Positions 1 to 8,290 of a stretch of DNA of 43,820 bases are shown here, piece after piece. The stretch is taken from positions 1,059,154 through 1,102,973 of the forward strand of contig CP070648.1 of NCBI GenBank assembly GCA_020354555.1, written 5' to 3'. This DNA is from Armatimonadota bacterium. GTDB taxonomy: Bacteria > Armatimonadota > Hebobacteria > GCA-020354555 > CP070648. Position numbers and translations under genes: made by a program. A model generated the notes under the pieces. The model made no database searches. It saw only the letters and a program-made list of their open reading frames with translations, and was not told the DNA's origin. Each line of letters opens with the position of its first letter. The stretch's first letter is position 1.

Positions 1-358
1 CCTGGTATGACTCGACGGCGCGCTTCCACGCGTCCGGTCGCGCCGGCGGTTCCCCGTCCCACATCGGCACCGTCTCCAGAATGCGCGCACCCAGTTCCGC
101 GCCCCACGCCACGCTGTCCCTGATGCGGTCGAGCACGTCGCGGCGAACCTTTGGGTCGGCATCGGCGATCCCTGGGTGCCAGTCCATCATGGAGTGTATC
201 TCCATGCCGCAGTCCGCGGCGATGTCGCGTAGCCGCGCGACGGGCAGCTCGACCTCCGTCTTGCGCCGCATCTCGACGCGGCGATACCCGATGTCGGCGA
301 GCCTGGGCAAGCTTACGTCTTCACTGCCGAGGTAGTTGCTGAGGATGCTCAGTTTCAT
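1..358 (-). CDS. Sugar phosphate isomerase/epimerase-like TIM-barrel protein, N-terminal part (runs off left edge)
   Basis: An open frame of about 119 codons starts at ATG 358 and is still open at base 1, so only the N-terminal part is present. The start reads MKLSILSNYLGSEDVSLP, followed by an IGYRRVEMR segment. Further on are MEIHSMMDWHPG and a GARILETVPMWDG segment. This is the beta-strand spacing of xylose-isomerase-like TIM barrels (AP endonuclease 2 fold), where E and H side chains bind a metal. Its ATG overlaps the stop of the upstream aminotransferase in a 4-base ATGA (355-358), so the two are probably translated together. Substrate cannot be assigned; a keto-sugar or inositol derivative is plausible given the aminotransferase partner. 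No signal peptide is visible. Confidence 0.8.
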   Translation of the reverse strand, partial: MKLSILSNYLGSEDVSLPRLADIGYRRVEMRRKTEVELPVARLRDIAADCGMEIHSMMDWHPGIADADPKVRRDVLDRIRDSVAWGAELGARILETVPMWDGEPPARPDAWKRAVESYQ

Positions 359-1668
359 TGCTCTGCCCTCGTCTTCTTGGCCCCTGCTCTTCGCGTGGGC
401 CTCGCCGAGCGTCGGCCGGAAGCCGTCCCTCTGAGCCGCGCTCTCGCCCCGGCCTCGCGCAGCTCCGTGACCAGCGCCGCCGCCTGCTCGACGGCGTAGT
501 CCATCTGCTCCGGCTTGTGCAGCGGCGAGATGGGCAGGTTGACCTGCTCCTCGAACCACACCCGCTCGACGACCGGGCACTCGCCGAAGCGGTGCCCCTG
601 CGCGCGCATGTACCCCGTGAGATGGCACGGGAAGAAACGGTTGTTGATGCGCACGCCGCGCGCCTCCAGACCGCGAATCAGGTCGTCGTGGTTGACGCCC
701 GTCTCGGATTGGCTGATGAAGAACGGGTAGAGGTGATAGATCGAGAGGCGTTCCGGCGACACCGGCTGTACGCGAACGCCTTCGATCTGCGTCAGGCCTT
801 CGGAGTACCGTCGGGCGAGCTCGCGCCGCATCCCGTTCATACGGTCGAGCTTGCGCAGTTGCACCCGGCCGACGGCCGCCTCCGCGCCGGTCATGGGGAT
901 GTTCATGCCGACGTAGTTGACCTCAGGCCAGTCGTGGGTGTACGCGTCGCCGGAATGGTCGCTGTACGTCGGCTCGGGCTGCGCATACCGCCCGATGCGG
1001 TTCGTCCGTCGCTTGACGCGCCTGCCCCCGAAGCCGCGCCCGCGCATGTCGCGCAGGCGTTCGGCGTATTTCCCGTCGCCGGTCGTGATCATTCCGCCGC
1101 GGCCCAGCGTGGTCATGTTCTTGAGCGAGCCGAAGGAGAAGCACGTCACGTCGGCGATGGAGCCGATCTTCCGCCCGTTGTATTCCGCCCCGGACGCATG
1201 CGCGGCGTCCTCTACGACCGGCAGCTTATGCCTGCGCGCGATCTTCATGATGGGATCCATGTCACACGGCAACCCGCCGTAGTGCATAACGTAGATCGCC
1301 TTTGTCTTCGCCGTGATCTGCGCCTCGATGGTTGCGGGGTCAATGCACAGCGTCTCGGGTTCAATGTCCCCGAAGCGCACCGTCACCTGGCGCGCGAGGA
1401 ACGGGAGCATCGTCGCCTGGAACGTTTGAGGTGTGCACACGACCTCGTCGCCGCGGCCGATGTCGAGGGCCTCCGTCGCCATGTGCAAAGCAGTGGTCCC
1501 GGACACCGTCCCCACGGCGTGCTTGGCGCCGGTGTATTCGCAGAATTCCTTCTCGAACTCGCGCAGGATCCAGCCTCCCTCGTAGCTGTCCTGCTGAAGG
1601 GCCAAAGCGATCGCTTCCATCTCCTCGAAGTCGTAGAGCGCGCCCAGCCCGTACTCGGGTACGATCAT
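355..1668 (-). CDS. DegT/DnrJ/EryC1/StrS-family PLP-dependent sugar aminotransferase
   Basis: This 437-residue protein belongs to the family that transfers an amino group, usually from glutamate, onto a keto-sugar or keto-cyclitol. Visible landmarks are SGTTAL (about 56-61, cofactor phosphate region), VEDAAHASGA (152-161, Asp contacting the pyridine nitrogen) and the CFSFGSLKNMTTLGRGG block with the expected Schiff-base Lys at about 183. The open frame extends 26 codons upstream to 1746. I chose ATG 1668 because MIVPEYG fits the family start and GGAGG lies 11 bases ahead, while the extra residues look like chance coding. The stop overlaps the start of the isomerase-like gene (ATGA). Diverges from the ABC importer. 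The product may be an amino sugar, but nothing here fixes the substrate. Confidence 0.88.
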   Translation of the reverse strand: MIVPEYGLGALYDFEEMEAIALALQQDSYEGGWILREFEKEFCEYTGAKHAVGTVSGTTALHMATEALDIGRGDEVVCTPQTFQATMLPFLARQVTVRFGDIEPETLCIDPATIEAQITAKTKAIYVMHYGGLPCDMDPIMKIARRHKLPVVEDAAHASGAEYNGRKIGSIADVTCFSFGSLKNMTTLGRGGMITTGDGKYAERLRDMRGRGFGGRRVKRRTNRIGRYAQPEPTYSDHSGDAYTHDWPEVNYVGMNIPMTGAEAAVGRVQLRKLDRMNGMRRELARRYSEGLTQIEGVRVQPVSPERLSIYHLYPFFISQSETGVNHDDLIRGLEARGVRINNRFFPCHLTGYMRAQGHRFGECPVVERVWFEEQVNLPISPLHKPEQMDYAVEQAAALVTELREAGARARLRGTASGRRSARPTRRAGAKKTRAEQ

Positions 1669-1852
1669 CGCAATCCTAACCTCCGGGTGTTGCCGCCCGG
1701 CGCACAGCGGGGGCGGCGGACAGGACCAAGAAGTTACGCCAGACATGCCCGCTCACCTCTAGCCCACCGGCCGCGCGAGCGCCGCAGTGGAGGTGCCCGG
1801 TCCTCTCCCGAAGAAGACTAAGGGCGGCCATGCTCGATGATGGATGTTATAA

Positions 1853-3256
1853 GTGAATGCCCGACGCACAGAGCGCTGCGCCCGGCTGAGCCTGCGAGGA
1901 CGGGCGCGCGGCCAGGTGCCGGTATGGCTGCCGGCGCTGATCGGGCTGGCGGCGGTGGCGGCGGTGCTTCTATGGATGGGGCTTGCGGCCGTGGGCGGTC
2001 CCGCCGGCCAGTCGAACGACGGGCGCATCGAGATCACCTACTGGGCACGCCACACCGGGCACGAGTACGAGGCCGACCGCGCGCTGGCTGAGGAGTACAA
2101 CCGCAGCCAGGACAGAGTCCGCGTCCGCCCTCTCCCCATCGGCTACAACCTCGAGAAGATCGTCACCGGCATCGTCACCGGCACCCCGCCCGATGTCATG
2201 ACGATCTCCGATGACATGCTGCTCGAACTCGCGTGGCAAGGGGCTTTCATGCCACTCGAGGAACTCCTTGCCGAGCGCGGGATACGGCAGCAGGACTACT
2301 TCGCCTCGTGCTGGCGGGCGGGACACGTCAACGGCCGTCTCTATGCTTTGGCCGTCACCTCAGATTCTTATCTCCTGCTCTATAACAAGGGCGCGTTTCG
2401 CGAAGCGGGGCTCGATCCGGAGCGCCCGCCGCGCACGCTCGCTGAACTCGACGACTATGCCGACCGGCTGACGAAGTACGGGCCCAACGGCGAAATCGAG
2501 CGCATGGGGTTCGTGCCGTGGATCATGTGGGACCACAGCACGATGTACGGTTGGCTGTTCGGCGGCGAGTGGTACGATGCCGCATCCCGCCGCGTCACTC
2601 CTACTCACCCCGCGATTCTTCGCTCCTTCGAGTGGCAGCGCAAGTACGCCCGCAAGTACGACATCAACAAGATCATGAGCTTTCAGCAGGGCTTCGGGTC
2701 GTACTTCAGCGCGATGAGCCCGTTCTACGCGGGCAAGGTAGCGATGATCGTGGAGGGCGAGTGGCAGGTCACCTTCACTAAGAAGTACGCGCCCAAGCTC
2801 GACTGGGGTGCAACGCCGGTGCCGCCTCCGCCCGGCGGCAGGATCGCCTCCAGCGGCGGCATGGTGCTGTTCGCGATTCCCGTCGGCTCGCGCCGTCCCG
2901 AGGCCGCCGCCGACTACATCGCCTGGTATCACACCGCGCGGCGTCGCGGCACGACTCCCCTGAGCGATTTCAACTACGCCATCCACAATATCCCGACGCG
3001 CCGCGAGGCCGCCGCCGAGCAGCGCTTCATGGGCGACCCCAAGTTCCGCCCGTTTGTGGAGCTGTTCCTCAACGACCAGGTGCACAACAATCCGCCGCTA
3101 CCGAACATCATGCTCTACACCGACGAGATAGACGTGGCTCGCGAGCAGATCATCCGATTCCAGAAGGAGCCGCTGGATGCCATGCGCGACGTGCAGGCGA
3201 AAGTGCAGCGCGAACTCGACCGCGCGCTGACCTATCTGAGGAATCCATTGCGGTGA
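1853..3256 (+). CDS. Sugar ABC transporter substrate-binding protein (family 1)
   Basis: A 467-residue extracellular solute-binding protein. After a basic N-terminus there is one hydrophobic segment (about residues 23-48, VWLPALIGLAAVAAVLLWMG) acting as an uncleaved anchor or signal; no lipobox cysteine is seen. The mature part begins with IEITYWARHTGHE and contains GTPPDVMTISDDMLLELA and KVAMIVEGEWQ, typical of UgpB/MalE-like proteins that deliver sugars to a membrane permease. The start is GTG 1853 with only a weak ribosome-binding site (GGATG), so the exact N-terminus is uncertain. The stop overlaps the next gene's GTG (GTGA, 3253-3256). Ligand is unknown; the nearby PL22-like and rhamnulokinase genes make a plant-wall oligosaccharide plausible. 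Confidence 0.9.
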   Translation: MNARRTERCARLSLRGRARGQVPVWLPALIGLAAVAAVLLWMGLAAVGGPAGQSNDGRIEITYWARHTGHEYEADRALAEEYNRSQDRVRVRPLPIGYNLEKIVTGIVTGTPPDVMTISDDMLLELAWQGAFMPLEELLAERGIRQQDYFASCWRAGHVNGRLYALAVTSDSYLLLYNKGAFREAGLDPERPPRTLAELDDYADRLTKYGPNGEIERMGFVPWIMWDHSTMYGWLFGGEWYDAASRRVTPTHPAILRSFEWQRKYARKYDINKIMSFQQGFGSYFSAMSPFYAGKVAMIVEGEWQVTFTKKYAPKLDWGATPVPPPPGGRIASSGGMVLFAIPVGSRRPEAAADYIAWYHTARRRGTTPLSDFNYAIHNIPTRREAAAEQRFMGDPKFRPFVELFLNDQVHNNPPLPNIMLYTDEIDVAREQIIRFQKEPLDAMRDVQAKVQRELDRALTYLRNPLR

Positions 3257-4146
3257 CCGCACTCGCTCGACGCAATCTCAGAAACGGGCTTCTTTTCGCC
3301 TCGCCGTTTATCGTCGGCCTGGCAGTCTTTACCATCTACCCGGTGGTCGCGTCCATCTACCTCAGCTTCTGTCGCTACACCATCCTCCGTCCGCCGCAGT
3401 GGGTGGGCCTGGACAACTACGGCCTGCTGTTCACCGAGGACCCGCTGTTCTGGAAGTCACTCTACAACACGCTGTACTACACCGCGCTCGCGTTGCCGCT
3501 CGGGCTGGTGCTTGCCCTGGTGCTGGCGACGCTGCTCAACATGAAGCTCAGGGGCATGGCGCTCTATCGCACGCTCTACTTCCTGCCCACCATCGTGCCG
3601 ACCGTCGCGGTGGCGATTCTCTGGCTGTGGGTCCTCAATCCCGAGTACGGCGTGCTTAAGGCGGGGCTGGCCGTGCTCCACGTCCCGAGCCCGGGGTGGC
3701 TGGCGGACCCGCAATGGAGCAAGCCCGGGCTCGTGGTGATGGGGCTGTGGGGCGTCGGCGGCACGATGGTCATCTTCCTCGCGGGGCTTGCCGGCATACC
3801 GCAGCAGTTCTACGAGGCTGCTGCGATTGACGGCGCCGGCAGGTGGTCCCAGTTCCGCCACGTCACCCTGCCCATGATCACGCCGACGATATACTTCAAC
3901 CTCGTGATCGGCCTCATCGCCTCATTCCAGTACTTCACCCAGGTCTACATCATGACCAACGGCGGGCCGACGCATTCGACCCTGTTCTATGCGCTCTACC
4001 TCTACCAGAATGCGTTCCGCTACCTGCGCATGGGATACGCGTCGGCGATGGCGTGGCTGCTGTTCCTGGTCATCCTCGCGGCCACGCTGTTCATCCATCG
4101 CACCAGCGCGCGGTGGGTGTACTACGAGGGAGGGGAGGCGCTGTGA
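3253..4146 (+). CDS. Sugar ABC transporter permease, MalF/UgpA type
   Basis: A 297-residue inner-membrane permease with about six hydrophobic segments, beginning NGLLFASPFIVGLAVFTIYP. The cytoplasmic EAA loop, which docks the ATPase, is EAAAIDGAGRWSQFRHVTLP at about residues 179-198. The family signature NGGPTHST follows before the last membrane segments. Start is GTG 3253, overlapping the stop of the binding-protein gene; its own TGA overlaps the GTG of the next permease. These 4-base overlaps make a tight co-translated operon. With the partner permease it forms the transmembrane channel of a CUT1-type sugar importer. Confidence 0.94.
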   Translation: MTALARRNLRNGLLFASPFIVGLAVFTIYPVVASIYLSFCRYTILRPPQWVGLDNYGLLFTEDPLFWKSLYNTLYYTALALPLGLVLALVLATLLNMKLRGMALYRTLYFLPTIVPTVAVAILWLWVLNPEYGVLKAGLAVLHVPSPGWLADPQWSKPGLVVMGLWGVGGTMVIFLAGLAGIPQQFYEAAAIDGAGRWSQFRHVTLPMITPTIYFNLVIGLIASFQYFTQVYIMTNGGPTHSTLFYALYLYQNAFRYLRMGYASAMAWLLFLVILAATLFIHRTSARWVYYEGGEAL

Positions 4147-5000
4147 GCGCGGCGACTGCGATAGCCGCGCGGCGCTTGCGGCGCCTCGGGGGCCTGACCC
4201 TCGCGCACGCCGCGCTCATCGTGTGCAGCAGCGCCTTCCTCGTCCCGTTTGCCTGGCTCGTCTCCACTTCGCTCAAGTCGGACCCGCAGATCTTCGTGTT
4301 CCCTCCGCTGTGGATGCCCCGGCCGGCGCTGTGGCGCAATTACATCGAGGCCCTGCGATACATCCACTTCGTAACGTACCTGCGCAACACGACCTACGTC
4401 TGCACCCTGGTGGTCGTCGGTACCGCGCTGTCAAGCAGTCTCGTCGCGTACAGCTTCAGTCGGCTCCGCTGGCCAGGGCGGGACCTGCTGTTCCTGGTCG
4501 CGCTGGCGACGATGATGGTGCCATTCCAGGTGACGCTCATCCCGCTCGTCATTCTGTTCGAGAGGCTCGGGTGGATCGGGTCGTTCCGTCCCCTGTGGGT
4601 GCCGGCGTTTCTCGGCAGTGCCTTCTTCATCTTCTTGCTGCGCCAGTTCTTCCTGACCATCCCCCAGGAGCTTTCAGATGCCGCCCGCATTGACGGCGCC
4701 AGCGAATTCGACATCTACTGGCGCGTCATACTGCCGCTCGCCAAGCCGGCATTGGCTACCGTCGTCCTGTTCGCGTTTATCGGGAGTTGGAACGATTTCC
4801 TGGGCCCGCTGATCTACCTTAGCGACGAGTCGAACTACACGCTCGCGCTCGGCCTCCAGCAGTTCCAGAGCCAGCACGGGAGCGAATGGGCCTATCTCAT
4901 GGCGGTCTCCACCGTCATCACCTTGCCTGTCATACTCCTGTTCTTCTTCACGCAGCGAACGTTCATTCGCGGTATCGCGCTCACTGGCCTCAAGGGATAA
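4143..5000 (+). CDS. Sugar ABC transporter permease, MalG/UgpE type
   Basis: A 285-residue permease starting at GTG 4143 within a GTGA overlap with the preceding stop. The reading frame is open further upstream inside the previous gene, but homology begins at this GTG. Hydrophobic segments start at LAHAALIVCSSAFLVPFAWL. The EAA loop is DAARIDGASEFDIYWRVILP, and the C-terminus ends in the common IRGIALTGLKG. No ATP-binding subunit follows, so this importer probably uses an MsmK/UgpC-like ATPase encoded elsewhere, as is common for CUT1 systems. A 149-base gap then leads to the phosphodiesterase pair. Confidence 0.94.
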   Translation: MSAATAIAARRLRRLGGLTLAHAALIVCSSAFLVPFAWLVSTSLKSDPQIFVFPPLWMPRPALWRNYIEALRYIHFVTYLRNTTYVCTLVVVGTALSSSLVAYSFSRLRWPGRDLLFLVALATMMVPFQVTLIPLVILFERLGWIGSFRPLWVPAFLGSAFFIFLLRQFFLTIPQELSDAARIDGASEFDIYWRVILPLAKPALATVVLFAFIGSWNDFLGPLIYLSDESNYTLALGLQQFQSQHGSEWAYLMAVSTVITLPVILLFFFTQRTFIRGIALTGLKG

Positions 5001-5063
5001 GTCCTCGGTGGCATGGGCAAGGCCGTTTACGCTCGTCGAGGGCCTCGGAGTGCGCTCCGGGCC

Positions 5064-5079
5064 TGGCACGTATCTTGCT
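5064..5079 (+). promoter_or_regulatory. Sigma-54 (RpoN) promoter
   Basis: TGGCACG (5064-5070), four bases TATC, then TTGCT (5075-5079) is an exact match to the -24/-12 consensus TGGCACR-N4-TTGCW. It lies about 70 bases before the ATG at 5150, giving a leader of roughly 60 bases for the first phosphodiesterase. A sigma-54 promoter implies control by an enhancer-binding ATPase, none of which is encoded in this window. Confidence 0.75.
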
Positions 5080-5149
5080 GCATTTCCCCATACGCCGGCC
5101 CTTCTCAACGCTGACTGCCGCACAATCCAAGCCGCGAGGGGAACGAACG

Positions 5150-6163
5150 ATGCTCCGAGGGCACACCAGGGCGGTCGTCTCACTCGCCGCGCTGGGGCTG
5201 GTGACGGCGGCAGTCTCGCACAGCGCTCTGACGCGGCGTGACACTCCCAGGAATATCATCCTCATCGGATGGGATGGCGTCCAGCGCGATCACCTCAAGC
5301 AGATGATCGCACGCCGCGAAGTGCCAAACCTGATGGCGCTTGTCGTCAACGGCAAACTCGTCGCCATTGACATTGCGCGGACGACGGACACCAAGGCCGG
5401 CTGGACGCAGATCCTCACCGGCTACGAGCCCGAAGTCACCGGCGTCTTCAACAACCGGCGCTTCCGGCCCATACCGCTGGGCTATACCGTATTCGAGCGC
5501 CTGGAAGAGTCCTTCGGCCCGGAGAATATCTACACGGCGGCCATCATCGGAAAGCTTCACAACCTCGGCGGCGCCGGCCCAAGCAAGGTGCCCGCCGACG
5601 AGCCAGAGCCCGAAGCCGGGCAGGAAGACCGCCGCTGGATGCGGCCGCGCCCGGGAACGCCGATCCCCGCCGAGCCGTTCTACCTCGTGAAGAAGAACCT
5701 CGACCTCTATCAGGAGGGACTGGGGGATGCCGACAGCGTTGGCGCTCGCGCGTTGCAGGTGCTCGACAAGCACGGCCGGGAGCGCTTCTTCCTGTTCGTG
5801 CACTTCGAGGAACCGGACAAGCAGGGGCACATCTACGGCGAGAACTCCCCGGAGTATACGGATGGAGTGAAGCAAGCCGACAAGTGGCTGGGCAAGATCC
5901 TCGCCAAGCTGCGCGGGCTGGGCATTCGCGACGAGACCATGGTGTACGTGACGTCGGATCACGGCTTCGACGAAGGATTCAGGTTCCACTTCGACGCCCC
6001 GTACACGTTTCTCGCCGCGGACGACCGGGCGGTGATGCGCCGCGGCCTCCGCGAAGATATCGCGCCGACTATCCTATGGCGCTTCGGCGTGGAGCCGTCG
6101 AGTATTGATCCACCGCTCGCCGGCCACCCCCTGCAGCAGCCCTACACTCCGCCGACCTGGTAG
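5150..6163 (+). CDS. Secreted alkaline-phosphatase-superfamily phosphodiesterase/phosphatase, copy 1
   Basis: A 337-residue exported enzyme of the nucleotide pyrophosphatase/phosphodiesterase-like branch of the alkaline phosphatase superfamily. A short signal peptide (about 1-27) precedes the first metal ligand in IILIGWDGVQRDH (D42). The candidate nucleophile Thr lies in RTTDTKAGWTQILTG (T81). The other two-metal ligands are EEPDKQGH (D223, H227), TSDHGFDEG (D270, H271) and FRFH (H280). ATG 5150 was chosen over longer in-frame options because GAGGGG lies 8 bases upstream and a signal peptide follows directly. It should hydrolyse a phosphate ester or sulfate outside the cytoplasm. The next gene is a close paralogue. 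Expression probably depends on the sigma-54 promoter at 5064. Confidence 0.85.
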   Translation: MLRGHTRAVVSLAALGLVTAAVSHSALTRRDTPRNIILIGWDGVQRDHLKQMIARREVPNLMALVVNGKLVAIDIARTTDTKAGWTQILTGYEPEVTGVFNNRRFRPIPLGYTVFERLEESFGPENIYTAAIIGKLHNLGGAGPSKVPADEPEPEAGQEDRRWMRPRPGTPIPAEPFYLVKKNLDLYQEGLGDADSVGARALQVLDKHGRERFFLFVHFEEPDKQGHIYGENSPEYTDGVKQADKWLGKILAKLRGLGIRDETMVYVTSDHGFDEGFRFHFDAPYTFLAADDRAVMRRGLREDIAPTILWRFGVEPSSIDPPLAGHPLQQPYTPPTW

Positions 6164-6484
6164 ACTCCGCCGACTCCGAATCGGCCTCACACCGAACGGC
6201 GTTCTGCCCCAGCGCGTCGGGCGCGATCCATATCTTACGGGCGAAACGCTTCCCCTGGGGATCCCTTACGTTGATCGGTGTGCGAGTGCCTGTCCAACAA
6301 GCGCCCGAGACCGACGAGACGGGATGTCTGCGGGGCGCGGCGGCATAGACGCCCACTTTTTTCGGCGCGCGCGAAACCAATCACCCCGCTGCGGCGTCAC
6401 TCCTTAAGCGAGTGACGCCAATCGAGTGCGCCGTCGGCCGCTTGCTTGGCACGCTCGCAGACGTCTTCACCTCAGGAGGTCGGC
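6164..6484 (+). other. Intergenic spacer between the two phosphodiesterase genes
   Basis: About 320 bases without a credible gene; the short open frames here lack ribosome-binding sites and family resemblance. It holds a strong hairpin at 6393-6419 (separate entry) and the AGGAGGT ribosome-binding site of the second copy at 6474-6480. I see no convincing sigma-70 promoter or sigma-54 match. Confidence 0.6.
6393..6419. repeat. Perfect 10-bp hairpin between the duplicated genes
   Basis: GGCGTCACTC (6393-6402) and its exact reverse complement GAGTGACGCC (6410-6419) flank a 7-base loop. No T-tract follows, so it is not a classical intrinsic terminator. It may be a weak terminator for the first gene, an mRNA-stabilising structure or an operator-like palindrome 65 bases before the second start. 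Confidence 0.6.
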
Positions 6485-7507
6485 ATGTCACGAAGGACTG
6501 CGGCTGTTCTAATCATCGCAACGGTGTTCGCGCTCCTGACGTTGTCCCCGTACGCCTTGCCCGCGGCGCAGCAGACACCCAAGAACATCATCCTCATCGG
6601 CTGGGACGGGCTCCAGCGAAATCACCTCAAGGAGATCATCGCGCGTGATGAGGTCCCCAATCTGATGGCGCTCGCCGAGAAGGGCAACCTGGTGGCAATA
6701 GATACCACCCGCCGGACGGATACCAAGGCGGGCTGGGCGCAGATCCTCACCGGTTACGAGCCCGAGGTCACCGGCGTCTTCGGCAACAACAGATTCCAGC
6801 CCATCCCCGTGGGCCTGACCGTATTCGAGCGTCTGGAGGACCACTTCGGTGCCGAGAACATCTACACCGCTGCGGCCATCGGCAAGCTGCATCACGTCGG
6901 CTCGGCGCCGCCGGGAGGACGGCCGGTCGGGCCGACCGGCGCGGCGCGGCCCAGGCAGCGCCAGCAGGCGCGGGCGGCGCAGCGCGCGCGACAACCCGGC
7001 GGCCGTCTGCCGGGTGAGCCGTACTACCTGACCAAGGACAACATGGACTTGTTTCAGGAGGGCCTCGGCCCCGCCGATAACGTCGGCGCGCGCGCGTTGG
7101 AGGAACTTGAAACACACGGCCGTGACCGCTGCTTCATGTTCATCCACTTCGCCGAGCCTGACCACCCCGGCCATGCGCACGGCGAGAACTCCCAGCAGTA
7201 TACCGACTCCGTCAAGCACAACGACGAGTGGCTCGGCAGGATCGTCGCGAAGCTGGAGGAGTTGGGCGTGCGCGACGAAACGCTGATCTACGTTACCGCC
7301 GACCACGGGTTTGATGAGGATCGGTCGAGTCACAGCGACGCGCCGTACGTGTTCCTTGCCACCGACGACCCGCTGGTGATGCGGCGCGGCCTGCGCGAGG
7401 ACATCACGCCTACGATCCTGTGGCGCTTCGGCGTGGACCTATCGGCTATCACCCCCGAACTCGACGGCCACCCGCTCCAGCAAGCGTATCAGCCGCCGAT
7501 ATGGTAA
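6485..7507 (+). CDS. Secreted alkaline-phosphatase-superfamily phosphodiesterase/phosphatase, copy 2
   Basis: A 340-residue paralogue of the preceding protein with the same order of motifs. There is a signal peptide of about 28 residues, then GWDGLQRNH (D41), RTDTKAGWAQILTG (T80), AEPDHPGH (D226, H230), TADHGFDED (D273, H274) and SSHSDAP (H283). Both end in the same HPLQQ-YxPP-W pattern, so the pair is a tandem duplication. The clearest difference is residues about 140-177 (6902-7018). There this copy has a low-complexity Gly/Pro/Arg/Gln linker, while copy 1 has an acidic one. Start is ATG 6485 after AGGAGGT. Both copies keep all metal ligands, so both are probably active, perhaps on different substrates or at different surfaces. 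Confidence 0.86.
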   Translation: MSRRTAAVLIIATVFALLTLSPYALPAAQQTPKNIILIGWDGLQRNHLKEIIARDEVPNLMALAEKGNLVAIDTTRRTDTKAGWAQILTGYEPEVTGVFGNNRFQPIPVGLTVFERLEDHFGAENIYTAAAIGKLHHVGSAPPGGRPVGPTGAARPRQRQQARAAQRARQPGGRLPGEPYYLTKDNMDLFQEGLGPADNVGARALEELETHGRDRCFMFIHFAEPDHPGHAHGENSQQYTDSVKHNDEWLGRIVAKLEELGVRDETLIYVTADHGFDEDRSSHSDAPYVFLATDDPLVMRRGLREDITPTILWRFGVDLSAITPELDGHPLQQAYQPPIW

Positions 7508-7628
7508 GGGCGCCGCGCGAAGCCATGTAGCGCGGCCGACCCCGCCGTGGTTCGCCTTGGACGCGCGGCGGCGGAGGAGTCCACCGCGCTCACGGGCAGA
7601 GTGTTGAATCGCATCAAAGGAATGATCG

Positions 7629-7668
7629 GGCCGCACCGCGTACTGCTTATAGAGCAGCCGGTGCGGCC
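7629..7668. terminator. Long two-part hairpin after the phosphodiesterase pair (possible terminator or leader structure)
   Basis: Outer arms GGCCGCACCG (7629-7638) and CGGTGCGGCC (7659-7668) pair perfectly over 10 bases. Inside them CTGCT (7643-7647) pairs with AGCAG (7653-7657) around a 5-base loop. The structure ends 49 bases before the nitroreductase start. Only TCGCTTCT follows, so termination is possible but not certain; it could equally be in the nitroreductase leader. Confidence 0.5.
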
Positions 7669-7717
7669 TCGCTTCTGACGCTTCGCAGCGGCCGCGACTT
7701 CGTAGGAGGTGAGCGTT

Positions 7718-8221
7718 ATGGATCTGTTCGAAGCCATCGAGAAGCGCGCTTCCGTCCGCAACTTGCAGCCGGTGGACATCACTGACGCCGACCTCAACCG
7801 CATCCTCGACGCAGGGCGCAGGGCGCCGTCGGGCTACAACCGCCAGCCCTTCGAGCTCATCGTCATCCGCGAGCCGGGGTCGCTCGCCAAGCTCGCGGAA
7901 TCGCAGGCCTGCATCGGCGATGTGAATACGGCAATCGCGGTCGTCGCCGACCCGGACATGTCGAAATACTGGCTCGAGGACCTTTCCGCCGCGACCGAGA
8001 ACATGCTGCTCGCCATTACCGCGCTCGGGTATGCCACAGTGTGGGTCGAGGGGCGCATCCTGCCCAACGAGCACGAACTCAAGCACATGCTCGGGGTGCC
8101 GGAGAAGCTTCGCCTCATGGTCGTCCTGCCCGTCGGCAAGGCGCTCGGCATGGCCAAGCAGGCCGACAAGCGCCCGCTCGAGGAGGTCGTCCACTACGAG
8201 CACTATGGCAGCCGCGGGTAG
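7718..8221 (+). CDS. Nitroreductase-family FMN-dependent oxidoreductase
   Basis: A compact 167-residue member of the nitroreductase family (NAD(P)H-dependent FMN enzymes, usually dimeric, cytoplasmic). The FMN-binding N-terminus is RASVRNLQ (phosphate-binding Arg and Ser), followed by RRAPSGYNRQPFELIVI. The middle has a TENMLLAITALGYATVWVEG helix pair, and the C-terminus ends KRPLEEVVHYEHYG, all family hallmarks. Start is ATG 7718 after AGGAGGT with a 7-base spacer; the frame opens three codons earlier, but that start is worse placed. No membrane segment. Natural electron acceptor unknown. It stands alone between the phosphodiesterases and the PL22-like gene. Confidence 0.9.
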   Translation: MDLFEAIEKRASVRNLQPVDITDADLNRILDAGRRAPSGYNRQPFELIVIREPGSLAKLAESQACIGDVNTAIAVVADPDMSKYWLEDLSAATENMLLAITALGYATVWVEGRILPNEHELKHMLGVPEKLRLMVVLPVGKALGMAKQADKRPLEEVVHYEHYGSRG

Positions 8222-8290
8222 AGGCGCCGTGTCGGCATAAGGCAGGTGCCGGAGGCGGGGCCCGTCGGCGCAGCGGCGGAGCCCGGGCGT

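Noticed and set aside
358-1821. 487-residue plus-strand frame
   Set aside because: Antisense of the DegT aminotransferase; composition is the usual GC-driven shadow with Arg/His/Val-rich protein and no domain.
1846-1851. TTATAA just before the binding-protein GTG as a -10 box
   Set aside because: No -35 upstream, and transcription would begin inside the gene.
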